NCBI RefSeq assembly: GCF_030408395.1
Contig: NZ_CP046980.1
Location: 496,001-560,000 of the forward strand
Length of the DNA: 64,000 nucleotides
From: Corynebacterium aquatimens
GTDB lineage: Bacteria; Actinomycetota; Actinomycetes; Mycobacteriales; Mycobacteriaceae
Direction of reading: 5' to 3'
Shown here: positions 1-8,649 of the stretch, one piece after another
Position numbering within the stretch: position 1 is the stretch's first letter
Layout: the number at the start of each line of letters is the position of its first letter
Position numbers and translations under genes: made by a program
Notes under the pieces: model-generated
The model's input: only the letters and a program-made list of their open reading frames with translations
Databases searched by the model: none
What the model was told of the DNA's origin: nothing

Positions 1-258
1 GAAGATGGCGGCGGCGAAGGGGGTGTAGGTGAAAGGGAGGCGGCCGAAGATTCCGCCGTCGTAGAGGGGGACGCCGTCGAGGACGCGTTCGCCGCCGCGC
101 ATATAGATCCACAGGTCAAGTGGCATGCCGCCTTCGAAGGGCCAAGGGTCGAATACGGTTTTGATGTAGTCGTCGGTGACCCAGTATTGGTAGCCGAACA
201 GACCGACGAGCACGCTCAAGATGCACAGGATCGTCGTTTGCCCAGTCAACCGTTTCAC
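1..258 (-). CDS. GT87-type polyprenol-phosphate mannosyltransferase, N-terminal part (cut by window edge)
   Basis: The reverse strand reads an open frame from a GTG at 258 to the window edge (86 codons). It begins VKRLTGQT, then a hydrophobic segment (TILCILSVLVGLFGYQYWV), then an extracytoplasmic stretch with PLDLWIYMRGG and GVPLYDGGIFGRLPFTYTPF. The DLxxY...G..LYxG pattern followed by PFxYxP is typical of the first loop of GT87 (DUF2029) alpha-1,2-mannosyltransferases, which build lipomannan or lipoarabinomannan from polyprenyl-phosphomannose in actinobacteria. The start lies 44 bp from the divergent acyl-CoA ligase start. The rest of the protein is outside the window, so the exact enzyme cannot be named. 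Confidence 0.6.
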   Translation of the reverse strand, partial: MKRLTGQTTILCILSVLVGLFGYQYWVTDDYIKTVFDPWPFEGGMPLDLWIYMRGGERVLDGVPLYDGGIFGRLPFTYTPFAAAIF

Positions 259-302
259 AGGTGGGATCGTACGCGTGTCAACAGGTGGCGTAGGGTGGCG
301 AC

Positions 303-2054
303 ATGACCGATGGCACGAACAATTTTTCTGCTCCTATCCCTGCGCAGAACGGTGGGCGCGCGCCGTGGCTGGATTTCTATCCAGAGTGGACGGCGCATTC
401 GTTGGACTACGAAGACGAAACGCTGGTGGATATCTACGAGGCGAATCTAAAGCGCAACGCCGATAAGCCGGCGACGCGTTTCTTTGGCCGGGGGCACACC
501 TATGCGGAGTTGGACAAGCAGGTGCGCGCCGCCGCGGCGGGCCTGCATGCCGTGGGTGTGAGCAAGGGCGACCGAGTGGCGATCATGCTACCGAATTGCC
601 CGCAACATGTCGACGCTTTTTTCGCCGCGCAGTTGCTCGGTGCGGTGGTGGTGGAGCATAACCCGCTGTACACCACGAATGAGCTTCGACCGCAGTTCGT
701 AGACCATGGGGCGAAGGTAGCGATCGTGTGGGACAAGGTCGCTGACACCCTCGGCCCGATCCGCGATGACGGAGGGACGGCGCTGGACACGATCGTCAGC
801 GTAAACATGACTAAAGCGATGCCGCGGTTGCAGCAGCTGGCGTTGAAGTTGCCCGTCGCTAAGCTCGCGCGGGCGAGGGAGTCGTTGACGGGGGAGCCGT
901 CGATAAGCGTGGTGCCCTGGGAAAAGTTTGTGGCGACGGGGCGCGCGCACGTGGTCGCGCGGACGGACATTCAATCAGCGGATCCGGCACTGATTTTGTA
1001 CACCTCGGGCACGACAGGCGCGCCGAAGGGAGCGCCGCTAACGCATGCGAACCTGCTGGCGAACCCGAAGCAGGGGCGCGCGTGGGTGAAAGAATTGCAG
1101 CAGCCTGGGCAACGAATGCTTGCCACGCTGCCGTTCTTCCACGCGTATGGGCTGACGTTCTCGCTGACCCTCACCGTGCTGATCGGCAGCGAGCTGATCC
1201 TGTTGCCCGCGCCCACGATGGAGCTGATCATGGGGGCGATGAAAGCGAAGAACCCGCCGACGTTCGTGCCGGGGGTGCCAACGGTTTTTGAACGCATTGT
1301 GGACACCGCGGAGGCTGAAGGCGTGGATCTTTCCGCGGTACAAACAGGGTTTTCTGGGGCCTCGTCGCTGCCCGCGGAAGTCATTGAGGGATGGGAGCGC
1401 GCTACTGGCGGGCGTCTCGTGGAGGGCTATGGGCTTACGGAAACCTCGCCGATCCTGGTCGGTAATCCGCCTACCGACGAGCGTCGACCAGGTTACATCG
1501 GCATCCCATTCCCTGACACGGACGTACGCATTGTCAACCCCGATAATCCCGATGAGGAAATGCCCTACGGTGAAGCCGGTGAGCTCATCGCCCGTGGCCC
1601 GCAGGTCTTCGGTGGCTACATCAATAACCCTGAGGCGACAGCAAAGGTGTTCCACAACGGGTGGTTCCGCACCGGTGACATGGCTGTTATGGAGCCGGAT
1701 GGCTTTATCAAGCTCGTTAGCCGCATCAAGGAGCTGATCATCACCGGGGGATTCAATGTTTACCCGGCGGAGGTCGAGGAGGTCATGCGCCGCCACCCAG
1801 ACATCGCGGAGGTTGCGGTCGTGGGGCGCCCGCGGCACGACGGTTCCGAGGACGTCGTCGCGTGTGTTGTGCTTGAGGACACGGCACGGCTCGACCCGGA
1901 GGGGCTGAAGAGTTACGCGCGCGAGAATCTCACCCGCTACAAGGTTCCGCGTGATTTTTACCACTTCGAGGAGCTCCCGAGCGACCAGCTGGGCAAGATT
2001 CGTCGCCGCGAGGTGCGCGATGTGCTGCTCGCGCGGATTGAGGCGGAGTTGTGA
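303..2054 (+). CDS. fadD: long-chain fatty acid-CoA ligase
   Basis: A 583-aa AMP-forming acyl-CoA synthetase of the ANL superfamily, which activates fatty acids to acyl-AMP and then acyl-CoA. Visible motifs are the P-loop LYTSGTTGAPKG (about residues 231-242), the aryl/acyl motif GYGLTETSP (about 375-383), the hinge region GWFRTGD (about 453-459), GFNVYPAEVEEV, and the C-terminal catalytic lysine in LGKIRRREVR (about 564). The length is normal for FadD. The ATG at 303 follows a 44-bp divergent intergenic gap. The stop overlaps the GTG of the ZIP transporter by 4 bp (GTGA), so the two are probably co-transcribed. The exact chain length used cannot be read from sequence. Confidence 0.92.
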   Translation: MTDGTNNFSAPIPAQNGGRAPWLDFYPEWTAHSLDYEDETLVDIYEANLKRNADKPATRFFGRGHTYAELDKQVRAAAAGLHAVGVSKGDRVAIMLPNCPQHVDAFFAAQLLGAVVVEHNPLYTTNELRPQFVDHGAKVAIVWDKVADTLGPIRDDGGTALDTIVSVNMTKAMPRLQQLALKLPVAKLARARESLTGEPSISVVPWEKFVATGRAHVVARTDIQSADPALILYTSGTTGAPKGAPLTHANLLANPKQGRAWVKELQQPGQRMLATLPFFHAYGLTFSLTLTVLIGSELILLPAPTMELIMGAMKAKNPPTFVPGVPTVFERIVDTAEAEGVDLSAVQTGFSGASSLPAEVIEGWERATGGRLVEGYGLTETSPILVGNPPTDERRPGYIGIPFPDTDVRIVNPDNPDEEMPYGEAGELIARGPQVFGGYINNPEATAKVFHNGWFRTGDMAVMEPDGFIKLVSRIKELIITGGFNVYPAEVEEVMRRHPDIAEVAVVGRPRHDGSEDVVACVVLEDTARLDPEGLKSYARENLTRYKVPRDFYHFEELPSDQLGKIRRREVRDVLLARIEAEL

Positions 2055-2857
2055 TCTTCGGGGTGGAGGCGCCCGCGTTCGCGGTGGCTTTTGGGATCAG
2101 CCTTTTCGCAGGCTTATCGACGGGCCTTGGTGGGCTCATCGTCGCCCTCAAGCGCCATCCTGGGGAGAGGTTTTTGGCGGCGGCACTGGGGTTTTCCGCC
2201 GGGGTGATGATTTATATCTCCCTGATGGAGTTGCTTCCCTCGGGGCTAGACGAGCTCGCTGGGGCTGGGTTGGGCGGCAGCGAGGTGTGGGGGACGGTCG
2301 CGTTTTTCGCCGGGATTGCGCTGATCGCTGTGATCGACCGCGTGGTGCCTGAAGACATCAATCCGCATGAGATCGCTGCCGAATCTGGCTCACCGGCCTC
2401 CATCGCGCGCATGCGCAAGGTCGGGCTGATGACTGCTTTAGCGATTGCGATCCACAACTTCCCGGAGGGGTTCGCCACATTCTTCGTTGCTCTAGCGGAC
2501 CCCCAGGTTGCGGTGCCCATCGCCGTCGCGATCGCGATTCACAATATTCCTGAAGGCGTCGCCGTTGCCGTCCCGATCCGCGAGGCCACGGGTTCCAAGT
2601 CGAAGGCCGCGTGGTGGGCGACCATTTCTGGGCTCGCGGAGCCGCTCGGCGCCCTGGTTGGGTTCGCCCTGCTTCAGCCGTTCATTGGTCCGGTAGCGCT
2701 GGGTGTCGCGTTTGCGGCGATAGCGGGGATTATGGTGTTCGTGAGCGTCGATAAGCTTCTGCCCACGGCGATTCAGACGGGCCGCCACCACGCGGCAGTC
2801 TACGGCTTGGTCGGTGGCATGGCGATAATGGCGTTAAGCCTCCTTTTGCTGCAGTAA
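2051..2857 (+). CDS. zupT: ZIP family metal transporter, zinc importer ZupT-like
   Basis: A 268-aa polytopic membrane protein with about eight hydrophobic segments. It carries the two ZIP signature helices: HNFPEGFATF (about residue 134) and HNIPEGVAVAVPIR (about 163), whose His, Asn and Glu side chains line the metal path in this family. Known ZupT proteins import Zn(II) and other divalent cations across the cytoplasmic membrane. The GTG start overlaps the acyl-CoA ligase stop, so translation is probably coupled. It contains two copies of the iterated 11-mer discussed in the findings (2112 and 2746). Metal specificity is inferred from the family only. Confidence 0.9.
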   Translation: MIFGVEAPAFAVAFGISLFAGLSTGLGGLIVALKRHPGERFLAAALGFSAGVMIYISLMELLPSGLDELAGAGLGGSEVWGTVAFFAGIALIAVIDRVVPEDINPHEIAAESGSPASIARMRKVGLMTALAIAIHNFPEGFATFFVALADPQVAVPIAVAIAIHNIPEGVAVAVPIREATGSKSKAAWWATISGLAEPLGALVGFALLQPFIGPVALGVAFAAIAGIMVFVSVDKLLPTAIQTGRHHAAVYGLVGGMAIMALSLLLLQ

Positions 2858-2866
2858 GCTGCGGTC

Positions 2867-3718
2867 ATGCGGCTCACTTCTTTATTCTCCACCCCCGAAC
2901 TCCCTCCCGTTGGCGGCGGCGTCGCTGTGGTCACCGGCGCAACGTCAGGCATCGGGGAGGCCACCGCGCGCATGCTTATCGACGAAAACTTTTCCGTCAT
3001 CGGCACCACCCGTGACCCGTCGAACGTTGCGCGGCCTATCGCTGGCGTGACGTACGTGGGCCTTGATCTGGCGGACCCGGAGTCAATCGCGACGTGCGCC
3101 GCGTCCATCCTTGAGGTGGGTGTGCCTGAGGTGATCGTGAACAACGCCGGTGAATCCCAGTCGGGGCCCTTCGAAGAACTTCCGCGGGAGGCCATTGAGC
3201 GCCTTTTCCAGGTCAACGTGATCGGCCACGTCGACCTCACCCAGCGCCTATTGCCCGCGATGCGCGACGCCGGGCGCGGACGAATCGTAATGGTTGGGTC
3301 AATGCTGGGCAGTTTCCCGTTGGGGTTCCGGTCCTCTTACGTAGCGTCCAAGGCTGCGATCAAAGGCTTCGCATCCGCCGCGCGCCGGGAACTCGCGCCG
3401 TTTGGCATCGGGATCTCCACCGTCGAGCCCGGCTCCATCGCCACCGGCATCTCCCAGCGACGCACCCGATACATTGACACGGACGGGCCGTATGCCGCCG
3501 ACTACACCCGGATGGCCCGTGCCCTCGACGCCAATGAGTCCCGGGGTATTACCGCCGAGCGCGTCGCCCGCGAAATCTTAAAGCCGATCAGCGCGACCCG
3601 GCCCCGCCCGCACTACGCCACCGGGTCGATGGCGCCCGTGGCCTTCCCGCTCTCGCGGGTCGTGCCGCAGCAGGTCATGCTCAACGTGTTGTCCGCCAAG
3701 CACGATCTGCTTGACTAA
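2867..3718 (+). CDS. short-chain dehydrogenase/reductase
   Basis: A 283-aa classical SDR. The NAD(P)-binding motif TGATSGIGE lies at about residues 24-32, NNAGE at about 91, a serine in VGSML at about 144, and the catalytic pair in SSYVASK at about 155-161. The protein has an N-terminal extension of about 20 residues before the Rossmann fold. It starts 9 bp after the ZIP transporter and is probably in the same transcript. The substrate cannot be inferred; the catalytic residues appear complete. Confidence 0.85.
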   Translation: MRLTSLFSTPELPPVGGGVAVVTGATSGIGEATARMLIDENFSVIGTTRDPSNVARPIAGVTYVGLDLADPESIATCAASILEVGVPEVIVNNAGESQSGPFEELPREAIERLFQVNVIGHVDLTQRLLPAMRDAGRGRIVMVGSMLGSFPLGFRSSYVASKAAIKGFASAARRELAPFGIGISTVEPGSIATGISQRRTRYIDTDGPYAADYTRMARALDANESRGITAERVAREILKPISATRPRPHYATGSMAPVAFPLSRVVPQQVMLNVLSAKHDLLD

Positions 3719-3855
3719 GTTGTGGCCTTTCTGGCTGGCCTGTGGAAAACTTTTGCGTGCTGTGAGCTTGCAGTTTTCCCTATTTTTGAGGGGTTATCCA
3801 CAGGGGCGTGCTGTGGAGGAGTGGGGGTGTCGGTGGCCGGATTAGGGTTCGAGAC
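3719..3855. promoter_or_regulatory. intergenic region with DnaA-box-like TTATCCACA upstream of HNH gene 1
   Basis: This 137-bp gap holds a perfect 9-mer TTATCCACA at 3794-3802, 53 nt before the preferred HNH start. A similar partial match, TGTGGAAAA, lies near 3740. The second HNH paralogue has the same 9-mer in the same orientation upstream. DnaA binding is inferred from the consensus only. Confidence 0.4.
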
Positions 3856-5160
3856 ATGTCCTTTACGTCATTGCTCGCTACGGTTACGGCCACAGGTCTT
3901 CACGCCCTGGCCGATTTTGACCGTGACGCAGCGTTGGCCGCGGGTTTGAGTTCCACCACGGTGAACAATTGGAAGTCGCTGCACGAGCTGTATTACGGGT
4001 CCAGCGCGTGCCCGAAGCAACAGCGCATTGCGCGCGAGCTGGCTATTGAGGGCGCTTTTAGCTTCGACCAACTCCTCCTCATCGAGCGCCGTCTCCGCGC
4101 CGCCGGACTTCACCGCACCGCGAAGCGCACCTGGAAGCTCCGGCAGAAGCTCCTTGCGGCACCGTGCACGTACGCGTCACTGGAGCGTGCCGTGAAGAAA
4201 CTCGTGGAGGTCAAGCCCGCGCCGCCACAGGATCGCATCAGCTTTTCAAAATCACGCGAGGGCAAGCGGACGTTCTCCGTCACCGCGAATGAGCGTGATC
4301 TCGCTGACCTTGAGCACGCCCTGTCCGAAAACCTCGACCTTGCCGCGCCCGCCGGACCGCAAATGCTCTCGCGTTTCATCTCCATGCTTCGCGATGGCGG
4401 GGGGTTCGCCGTCCCCGTCTCCGTCCCTAGGCCGCAGTTGCTTGTGCCACTCGAGGCCCACGTAAAAGTGCTGGGGGACATCGGGGACGACACGCTCCTC
4501 GGGCTTACCGACGGCACCTCCATCCCCGCCTCCCAATACCTCTCACAGTTCTTCGCCGATCCGTCCTACGGGCTTGAAGTCGCCCTGTTCCATCCGGTGG
4601 AAGGACCCGTGAATCTGTTCCGCGCCGAGCGCCACGCCAACGCCAAGCAACGAGCCCTCGCGAAAGCGAACATGCCCGTGTGTGTCGTCCCGGGCTGCCG
4701 CCAACCCGCGGACAATTGCCAGATGCACCACATGAAAGCCTGGAAGCACGGCGGCTACACCAACGTGAGCAACCTCGTTCCGTTGTGCCGGTACCACAAC
4801 CAGATCAACGACGATGATGCCAACATCGCCGACACCACCACCGCAACCGGCGCCACCGCCGCCGCCCCCGCTGGCGCAGCCACCGCCCCCGCCGCCGACG
4901 ATCCTCACTTCGGAGGCCGCGACCCCAGCGCCCGCCCTAGTCGCCGGGCCAAACGGAAGAAACGTAACCCCGGGGATGTCGTCCCGGTTGGAGCTGTCCC
5001 GATGTGGCGGTCCCCCAAGGGTTTCCTCGTACCCAATGACGCTCATCCGAATTACAGATTCGGTGCCATGTTCACCCTTTTCCCCGACCTGGTGCCCGCT
5101 CCCGCGCGACAAGGAGCCCCACCGACTAGGTACGATCCTGAACTCTGGTCCAACGGATAG
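3856..5160 (+). CDS. DUF222-type HNH endonuclease domain protein (paralogue 1)
   Basis: The preferred start is ATG at 3856 (MSFTSLLATV), giving 434 aa; an upstream in-frame start at 3808 would add 16 residues unlike the paralogue. The N-terminal two thirds is the helical DUF222-like region. The C-terminal part carries a zinc-type HNH motif: CVVPGC (about 275), CQMHHMKAW (about 288), then NLVPLCRYHN. After the HNH motif comes a low-complexity Ala/Thr/Pro stretch, then a basic segment. It is clearly paralogous to the minus-strand gene at 24.7-25.8 kb (shared AAPAGPQ and HRTAK..KLR regions). Many actinobacterial genomes carry several copies; the biological role is not established. Confidence 0.8.
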   Translation: MSFTSLLATVTATGLHALADFDRDAALAAGLSSTTVNNWKSLHELYYGSSACPKQQRIARELAIEGAFSFDQLLLIERRLRAAGLHRTAKRTWKLRQKLLAAPCTYASLERAVKKLVEVKPAPPQDRISFSKSREGKRTFSVTANERDLADLEHALSENLDLAAPAGPQMLSRFISMLRDGGGFAVPVSVPRPQLLVPLEAHVKVLGDIGDDTLLGLTDGTSIPASQYLSQFFADPSYGLEVALFHPVEGPVNLFRAERHANAKQRALAKANMPVCVVPGCRQPADNCQMHHMKAWKHGGYTNVSNLVPLCRYHNQINDDDANIADTTTATGATAAAPAGAATAPAADDPHFGGRDPSARPSRRAKRKKRNPGDVVPVGAVPMWRSPKGFLVPNDAHPNYRFGAMFTLFPDLVPAPARQGAPPTRYDPELWSNG

Positions 5161-5250
5161 CAGCCGCGCTTAGCCAGCCGCGCCTGCTCCGCGGGGAAGC
5201 TCGCGGAGTTGGGCCCCTCTGGCGGCGCTAATCCCTCTACTGTGGTGGGC

Positions 5251-5679
5251 ATGGGTCTACTTCGATTTGTTCTCAACGTTATTTGGCTCGTCACGGCGGG
5301 CATTTGGCTGTTCCTTAGCTACGTGCTCGCGGGAATCGTTGCGTGCCTCCTTGTCGTGACGATTCCTTTCGGTCTCGCATCCTTCCGCATTGCAGGCTAC
5401 GTGCTCTGGCCGTTTGGCCGCGAGGTCGTGGAAGTCCGCCGCGGCGGTGTCATGGGCGGTGTCATGAGCGGTGTGGGCAACGTCGTGTGGTTCCTCATCG
5501 CTGGGCTGTGGCTAGCAATCGGGCACATCATCACGGCGTTTGCCCAGGCGGTCACGATCATCGGTCTGCCCATGGCGTGGGCGAACCTGAAACTCATCCC
5601 GGTCACGTGCTTCCCCTTCGGTAAAGAGATTGTTGATTCTTCGGATGACCGCTCGCGGTTTGTGCCGGTTACGAGGTAG
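5251..5679 (+). CDS. YccF domain (DUF307) inner membrane protein
   Basis: A 142-aa protein with two repeats of the YccF unit: a hydrophobic helix followed by TIPFGLASFRIAGYVLWPFGREVV in the first (about 32-58) and GLPMAWANLKLIPVTCFPFGKEIV in the second. The matched PFG(R/K)E(V/I)V ends define the family. The ATG at 5251 is preferred because the protein there starts directly with a membrane helix (MGLLRFVLNVIWLV); the longer frame begins with a TTG and an unrelated leader. It is a small membrane protein of unknown function, monocistronic, between the HNH gene and a tRNA cluster. Confidence 0.8.
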   Translation: MGLLRFVLNVIWLVTAGIWLFLSYVLAGIVACLLVVTIPFGLASFRIAGYVLWPFGREVVEVRRGGVMGGVMSGVGNVVWFLIAGLWLAIGHIITAFAQAVTIIGLPMAWANLKLIPVTCFPFGKEIVDSSDDRSRFVPVTR

Positions 5680-5845
5680 GTGACCGGGTCACTTCGAGTT
5701 CCCGTCTAAGAAGCCGCTTGGCCCGATGGTTGTTGCAAAGCTGGCATCGGTCTTGAGTGCCGCCTTATCGGGGCGCTGACCTTGTGGTTTGTTGGCTGCG
5801 CCGGGGGTGGCTTATGATGATCAAGCTGTTTACAGCACGGCTTAA

Positions 5846-5921
5846 GCCCCCATCGTCTAGAGGCCTAGGACTCCGCCCTTTCACGGCGGCAACACGGGTT
5901 CGAATCCCGTTGGGGGTACCA
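5846..5921 (+). tRNA. tRNA-Glu (TTC)
   Basis: A complete cloverleaf with acceptor GCCCCCA pairing TGGGGGT, anticodon TTC in the loop CCTTTCACG, the T-arm GGTTCGAATCC, and an encoded CCA end. First of a four-tRNA cluster. Confidence 0.93.
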
Positions 5922-5922
5922 A

Positions 5923-5996
5923 GGCCCTGTGGCGCAGTTGGTTAGCGCGCCGCCCTGTCACGGCGGAGGTCGCGGGTTCAAGTCCCGTCAGGGTCG
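5923..5996 (+). tRNA. tRNA-Asp (GTC), copy 1
   Basis: Cloverleaf with acceptor GGCCCTG/CAGGGTC, discriminator G, anticodon GTC and T-arm GGTTCAAGTCC. It begins 1 nt after the tRNA-Glu CCA. No CCA is encoded here (GCTCA follows), unlike copy 2. Confidence 0.93.
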
Positions 5997-6137
5997 CTCA
6001 GAGAGTGACAACCGGTGGAAGCTGGTAATTTGCTCCTAGTCTGTGGAGATGTGTAACATAGCCACTCGTGCAAACAGCCGGAACGGCCGCAAGGTTAGGT
6101 CCGCACAAGCACAAAATTTCATACTTGGTTCATACCT

Positions 6138-6214
6138 GGCCCTGTGGCGCAGTTGGTTAGCGCGCCGCCCTGTCACGGCGGAGGTCGCGGGTTCAAGTCC
6201 CGTCAGGGTCGCCA
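6138..6214 (+). tRNA. tRNA-Asp (GTC), copy 2
   Basis: The 74-nt body is identical to copy 1, 141 bp downstream of it. This copy encodes CCA (6212-6214). The spacer between the copies (5997-6137) shows no gene. Confidence 0.93.
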
Positions 6215-6243
6215 CGGAATCTCCAAAAGGATTTCGTAGACCT

Positions 6244-6316
6244 GGCCAGATAGCTCAGTTGGTAGAGCACACGCCTGAAAAGTGTGGGGTCGCCGGTTCG
6301 ATCCCGGCTCTGGCCA
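6244..6316 (+). tRNA. tRNA-Phe (GAA)
   Basis: Cloverleaf with acceptor GGCCAGA/TCTGGCC, discriminator A, anticodon GAA in CTGAAAA, and T-arm GGTTCGATCCC. Last gene of the tRNA cluster, followed directly by a strong terminator. Confidence 0.93.
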
Positions 6317-6323
6317 CTTTTAT

Positions 6324-6361
6324 GCCCGCTGCCCCGCAGATTTTCTGTGGGGGCAGCGGGC
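6324..6361 (+). terminator. terminator of the tRNA cluster
   Basis: A GC-rich inverted repeat (GCCCGCTGCCCC with GGGGGCAGCGGGC around a short loop) followed by TTAGTCTTTT, 7 nt after tRNA-Phe. Confidence 0.8.
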
Positions 6362-6437
6362 TTAGTCTTTTAGGCTCCTGCGCCGCCGCATCCGTCGCGG
6401 CGTCCATCGCCGCGGCCGTCGCCGTAGAGTGGTAGCT

Positions 6438-6725
6438 ATGAGTGACAACATTGAGATCACAAACCAGGAAGCGCACCATCGTTACGTCATTACGATTGGC
6501 GGAGAGGACGCCGGATTCGCCAACTACGTCGACGTCGACGATTCGCGGCGCGAGTTCAACCACACCGTTGTCTACCCGGAGTTTCGAGGGCAAGGCGTAT
6601 CTGGGAAGCTCATTGAGCACGCGCTTAACGACGCCCGCGAAATGCACAAAAAAGTAATCCCCTCGTGCTCAGCCGTGGACGGTTTTATTACGAAGCACCC
6701 TGAATACGAAGACCTCCGCGCTTAA
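6438..6725 (+). CDS. small GNAT-like N-acetyltransferase (YidJ/COG2388 type)
   Basis: A 95-aa protein consisting of little more than the acetyl-CoA-binding half of a GNAT fold. The motif YPEFRGQGVSGKLIEHALND (about residues 46-65) matches the R/Q-x-x-G-x-G/A signature, followed by PSCSAVDGFITKHPEY. The ATG at 6438 (MSDNIEITNQ) is preferred over an upstream TTG. COG2388 proteins are stand-alone minimal acetyltransferases; the substrate is unknown. It is convergent with cysE. Confidence 0.8.
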   Translation: MSDNIEITNQEAHHRYVITIGGEDAGFANYVDVDDSRREFNHTVVYPEFRGQGVSGKLIEHALNDAREMHKKVIPSCSAVDGFITKHPEYEDLRA

Positions 6726-6839
6726 CCCCACACCTCCGCGGTCCTGCGCGGCTTAAGCCTCGAGGCGAAGGGGCAGGGCAGGAAACCGCACGCAGGCACG
6801 CAAGCACGCAAGTAGACAAGCCAGCGCGGGGAGGTGGGG

Positions 6840-7433
6840 TTAGATCGAGTAGTAGTCGGAGCGGGGGTCGACGTAGCGGTCTGGGTCGACGAGGTGCTTG
6901 CGCTCCTCGGGCTTGCGGGGGCGGCACTTGGCGGGCACACCGGTGGCGATGCAGTTCGGCCCAATGCTCTTTGTTACGACAGCATTGGCGCCAATCGCAG
7001 AGCCTTCGCCGATAGTGATGGGGCCGAGCACTTTGGCGCCGGCACCGATGGTCACGTTGTCTTCGATCGTCGGGTGGCGCTTGGTTTGGGTGAGAACCTG
7101 CCCGCCCAGGGTGACGCCGTGGTAGATCATCACGCCATCGCCAATTTCGGTGGTCTCACCGATCACTACGCCCATGCCGTGATCGATGAAGAAGCGGCGG
7201 CCGATGGTGGCGCCGGGGTGGATCTCAATGCCCGTCGCAAAGCGAGTGATTTGAGCAAGGACTCGTGCCGGCCCCTTGAAACCACGGGTCCACAATGCGT
7301 GGTTAATGCGGTGCATCCAGATAGCATGCAGCCCGGAATACACCAGCGCGTTTTCCACGTCGCCCCGGGCGGCGGGGTCGTGCGCCCGGGCATTAGAAAG
7401 GTCCTCACGGATCATGCTCAGCACGTTCACCAT
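6840..7433 (-). CDS. cysE: serine O-acetyltransferase
   Basis: A 197-aa protein of the SAT family that makes O-acetylserine from serine and acetyl-CoA, the first step of cysteine synthesis. The N-terminal helical part ([24 protein letters not shown]) is followed by the left-handed beta-helix with hexapeptide repeats, including [22 protein letters not shown] (about 92), the active-site histidines in that stretch, and [20 protein letters not shown]. This short form is usual in Gram-positives. The ATG at 7433 has an AGGT-type ribosome site. It lies downstream of cysK on the same strand with a gap of about 50 bp, so a cysK-cysE operon is likely. Confidence 0.93.
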   Translation of the reverse strand: MVNVLSMIREDLSNARAHDPAARGDVENALVYSGLHAIWMHRINHALWTRGFKGPARVLAQITRFATGIEIHPGATIGRRFFIDHGMGVVIGETTEIGDGVMIYHGVTLGGQVLTQTKRHPTIEDNVTIGAGAKVLGPITIGEGSAIGANAVVTKSIGPNCIATGVPAKCRPRKPEERKHLVDPDRYVDPRSDYYSI

Positions 7434-7484
7434 GAGGACCTACCTTAATTCAATCGTCCGGGCCACGAGTGGCCGGGGCGAGGG

Positions 7485-8429
7485 TTACTCGCGGATGTCG
7501 TCGTAAAGCAGCGTGGAGATGTAACGCTCGCCGAAGTCGCAGATGATCGTCGCGATGGTCTTGCCAGCGTTCTCTGGGCGAGACGCGACCTCCAGGGCGG
7601 CCTTCACGTTGGCGCCGGTGGAGATACCGCCCAAGATGCCGTCCTTCTCTGCAAGTGCGCGAGACGTGGCGACGGCGTCTTCGTTGGAGACGGTGATGAC
7701 CTCGTCGATGATGTCGCGGTTCAGCGTGCCCGGGATGAAGTTAGCGCCCATGCCCTGGATCTTGTGGGGGCCTGCCTGGCCCTCGCTCAGCAGCGGCGAG
7801 GCCGACGGCTCAACGGCGATGAGCTTGACGTCCGGGTTCTGCTCCTTAAGGAACTTGCCGGCGCCGGAGATGGTGCCGCCGGTGCCCACGCCAGCGACGA
7901 GGATGTCGATCTGGCCGTCGGTGTCATTCCACAGCTCAGGGCCGGTGGTGTTGTAGTGGACGGTTGGGTTTGCTTCGTTCTCGAACTGGCGGGCAAGGAC
8001 GGCGCCCTCGTTCTGCTCCACGATCTCGTTGGCCTTTTCCACGGCGCCCTTCATGCCGGCGGCACCCGGGGTCAAGATGATCTCTGCGCCGTACGCCTTG
8101 AGGATCACGCGGCGTTCGACGGACATGGTCTCCGGCATGGTCAGGATGACCTTGTAGCCGCGGGCTGCGCCAACCAGTGCCAATGCGATGCCGGTGTTGC
8201 CGGACGTTGCCTCGACGATGGTGCCGCCAGGCTTGAGTTCGCCGGATGCCTCTGCGGCGTCGACGATTGCTTTACCAATGCGGTCTTTCACGGAGTTGGC
8301 GGGGTTGAAGAACTCCACCTTGCCCAGGATGCGCGCCTCGGCGGCGTCGGTGCCTTCCTTGATTCCGTGCAGCTCAACCAGGGGTGTGTTGCCGATTGTG
8401 TCCAGAATGTTGTTGTAAACGTTTCCCAT
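7485..8429 (-). CDS. cysK: cysteine synthase (O-acetylserine sulfhydrylase)
   Basis: A 314-aa PLP enzyme of fold type II that makes cysteine from O-acetylserine and sulfide. The PLP lysine is in NSVKDRIGK (Lys about 46). The substrate-binding loop is TSGNTG (about 73-78), and the PLP phosphate site is GVGTGGTISG. The ATG at 8429 (MGNVYNNIL) is preferred; the longer frame adds a non-conserved MWCRLSA leader. Together with the downstream cysE it forms a cysteine module. It is divergent from ramA with about 220 bp between starts. Confidence 0.94.
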   Translation of the reverse strand: MGNVYNNILDTIGNTPLVELHGIKEGTDAAEARILGKVEFFNPANSVKDRIGKAIVDAAEASGELKPGGTIVEATSGNTGIALALVGAARGYKVILTMPETMSVERRVILKAYGAEIILTPGAAGMKGAVEKANEIVEQNEGAVLARQFENEANPTVHYNTTGPELWNDTDGQIDILVAGVGTGGTISGAGKFLKEQNPDVKLIAVEPSASPLLSEGQAGPHKIQGMGANFIPGTLNRDIIDEVITVSNEDAVATSRALAEKDGILGGISTGANVKAALEVASRPENAGKTIATIICDFGERYISTLLYDDIRE

Positions 8430-8649
8430 AGCCGACAGCCTACACCACACATTCCAGCAACGCTAGACCGAGCTGTCCAAAAACTCTGAACCGCGCAGTT
8501 TGGGGGGATTTTTCCCGATTTGGTTACCCCCGGGATGCCGTTATTATGTTCTCTGTGCCCCCCTTTTTGAGGGACTGCGGGTGTACTCAATCGGGGGCAG
8601 TACGCAATGAGCCGCGGAGAGTGGCTGAGGTCGTGTGAAGGAGTCTCTG
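8430..8649. promoter_or_regulatory. divergent cysK/ramA promoter region
   Basis: This 220-bp gap contains several G- or C-runs: TTTGGGGGGATT near 8498-8510, TTACCCCCGGG near 8524, TGCCCCCCTTT near 8556 and TCGGGGGC near 8592. RamA of C. glutamicum is known to bind short G-run or C-run stretches and to repress its own gene, so autoregulatory sites are plausible here. This is inference from motif shape. The ribosome site AAGGAG at 8638-8643 supports the GTG start of ramA at 8650. Confidence 0.4.
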
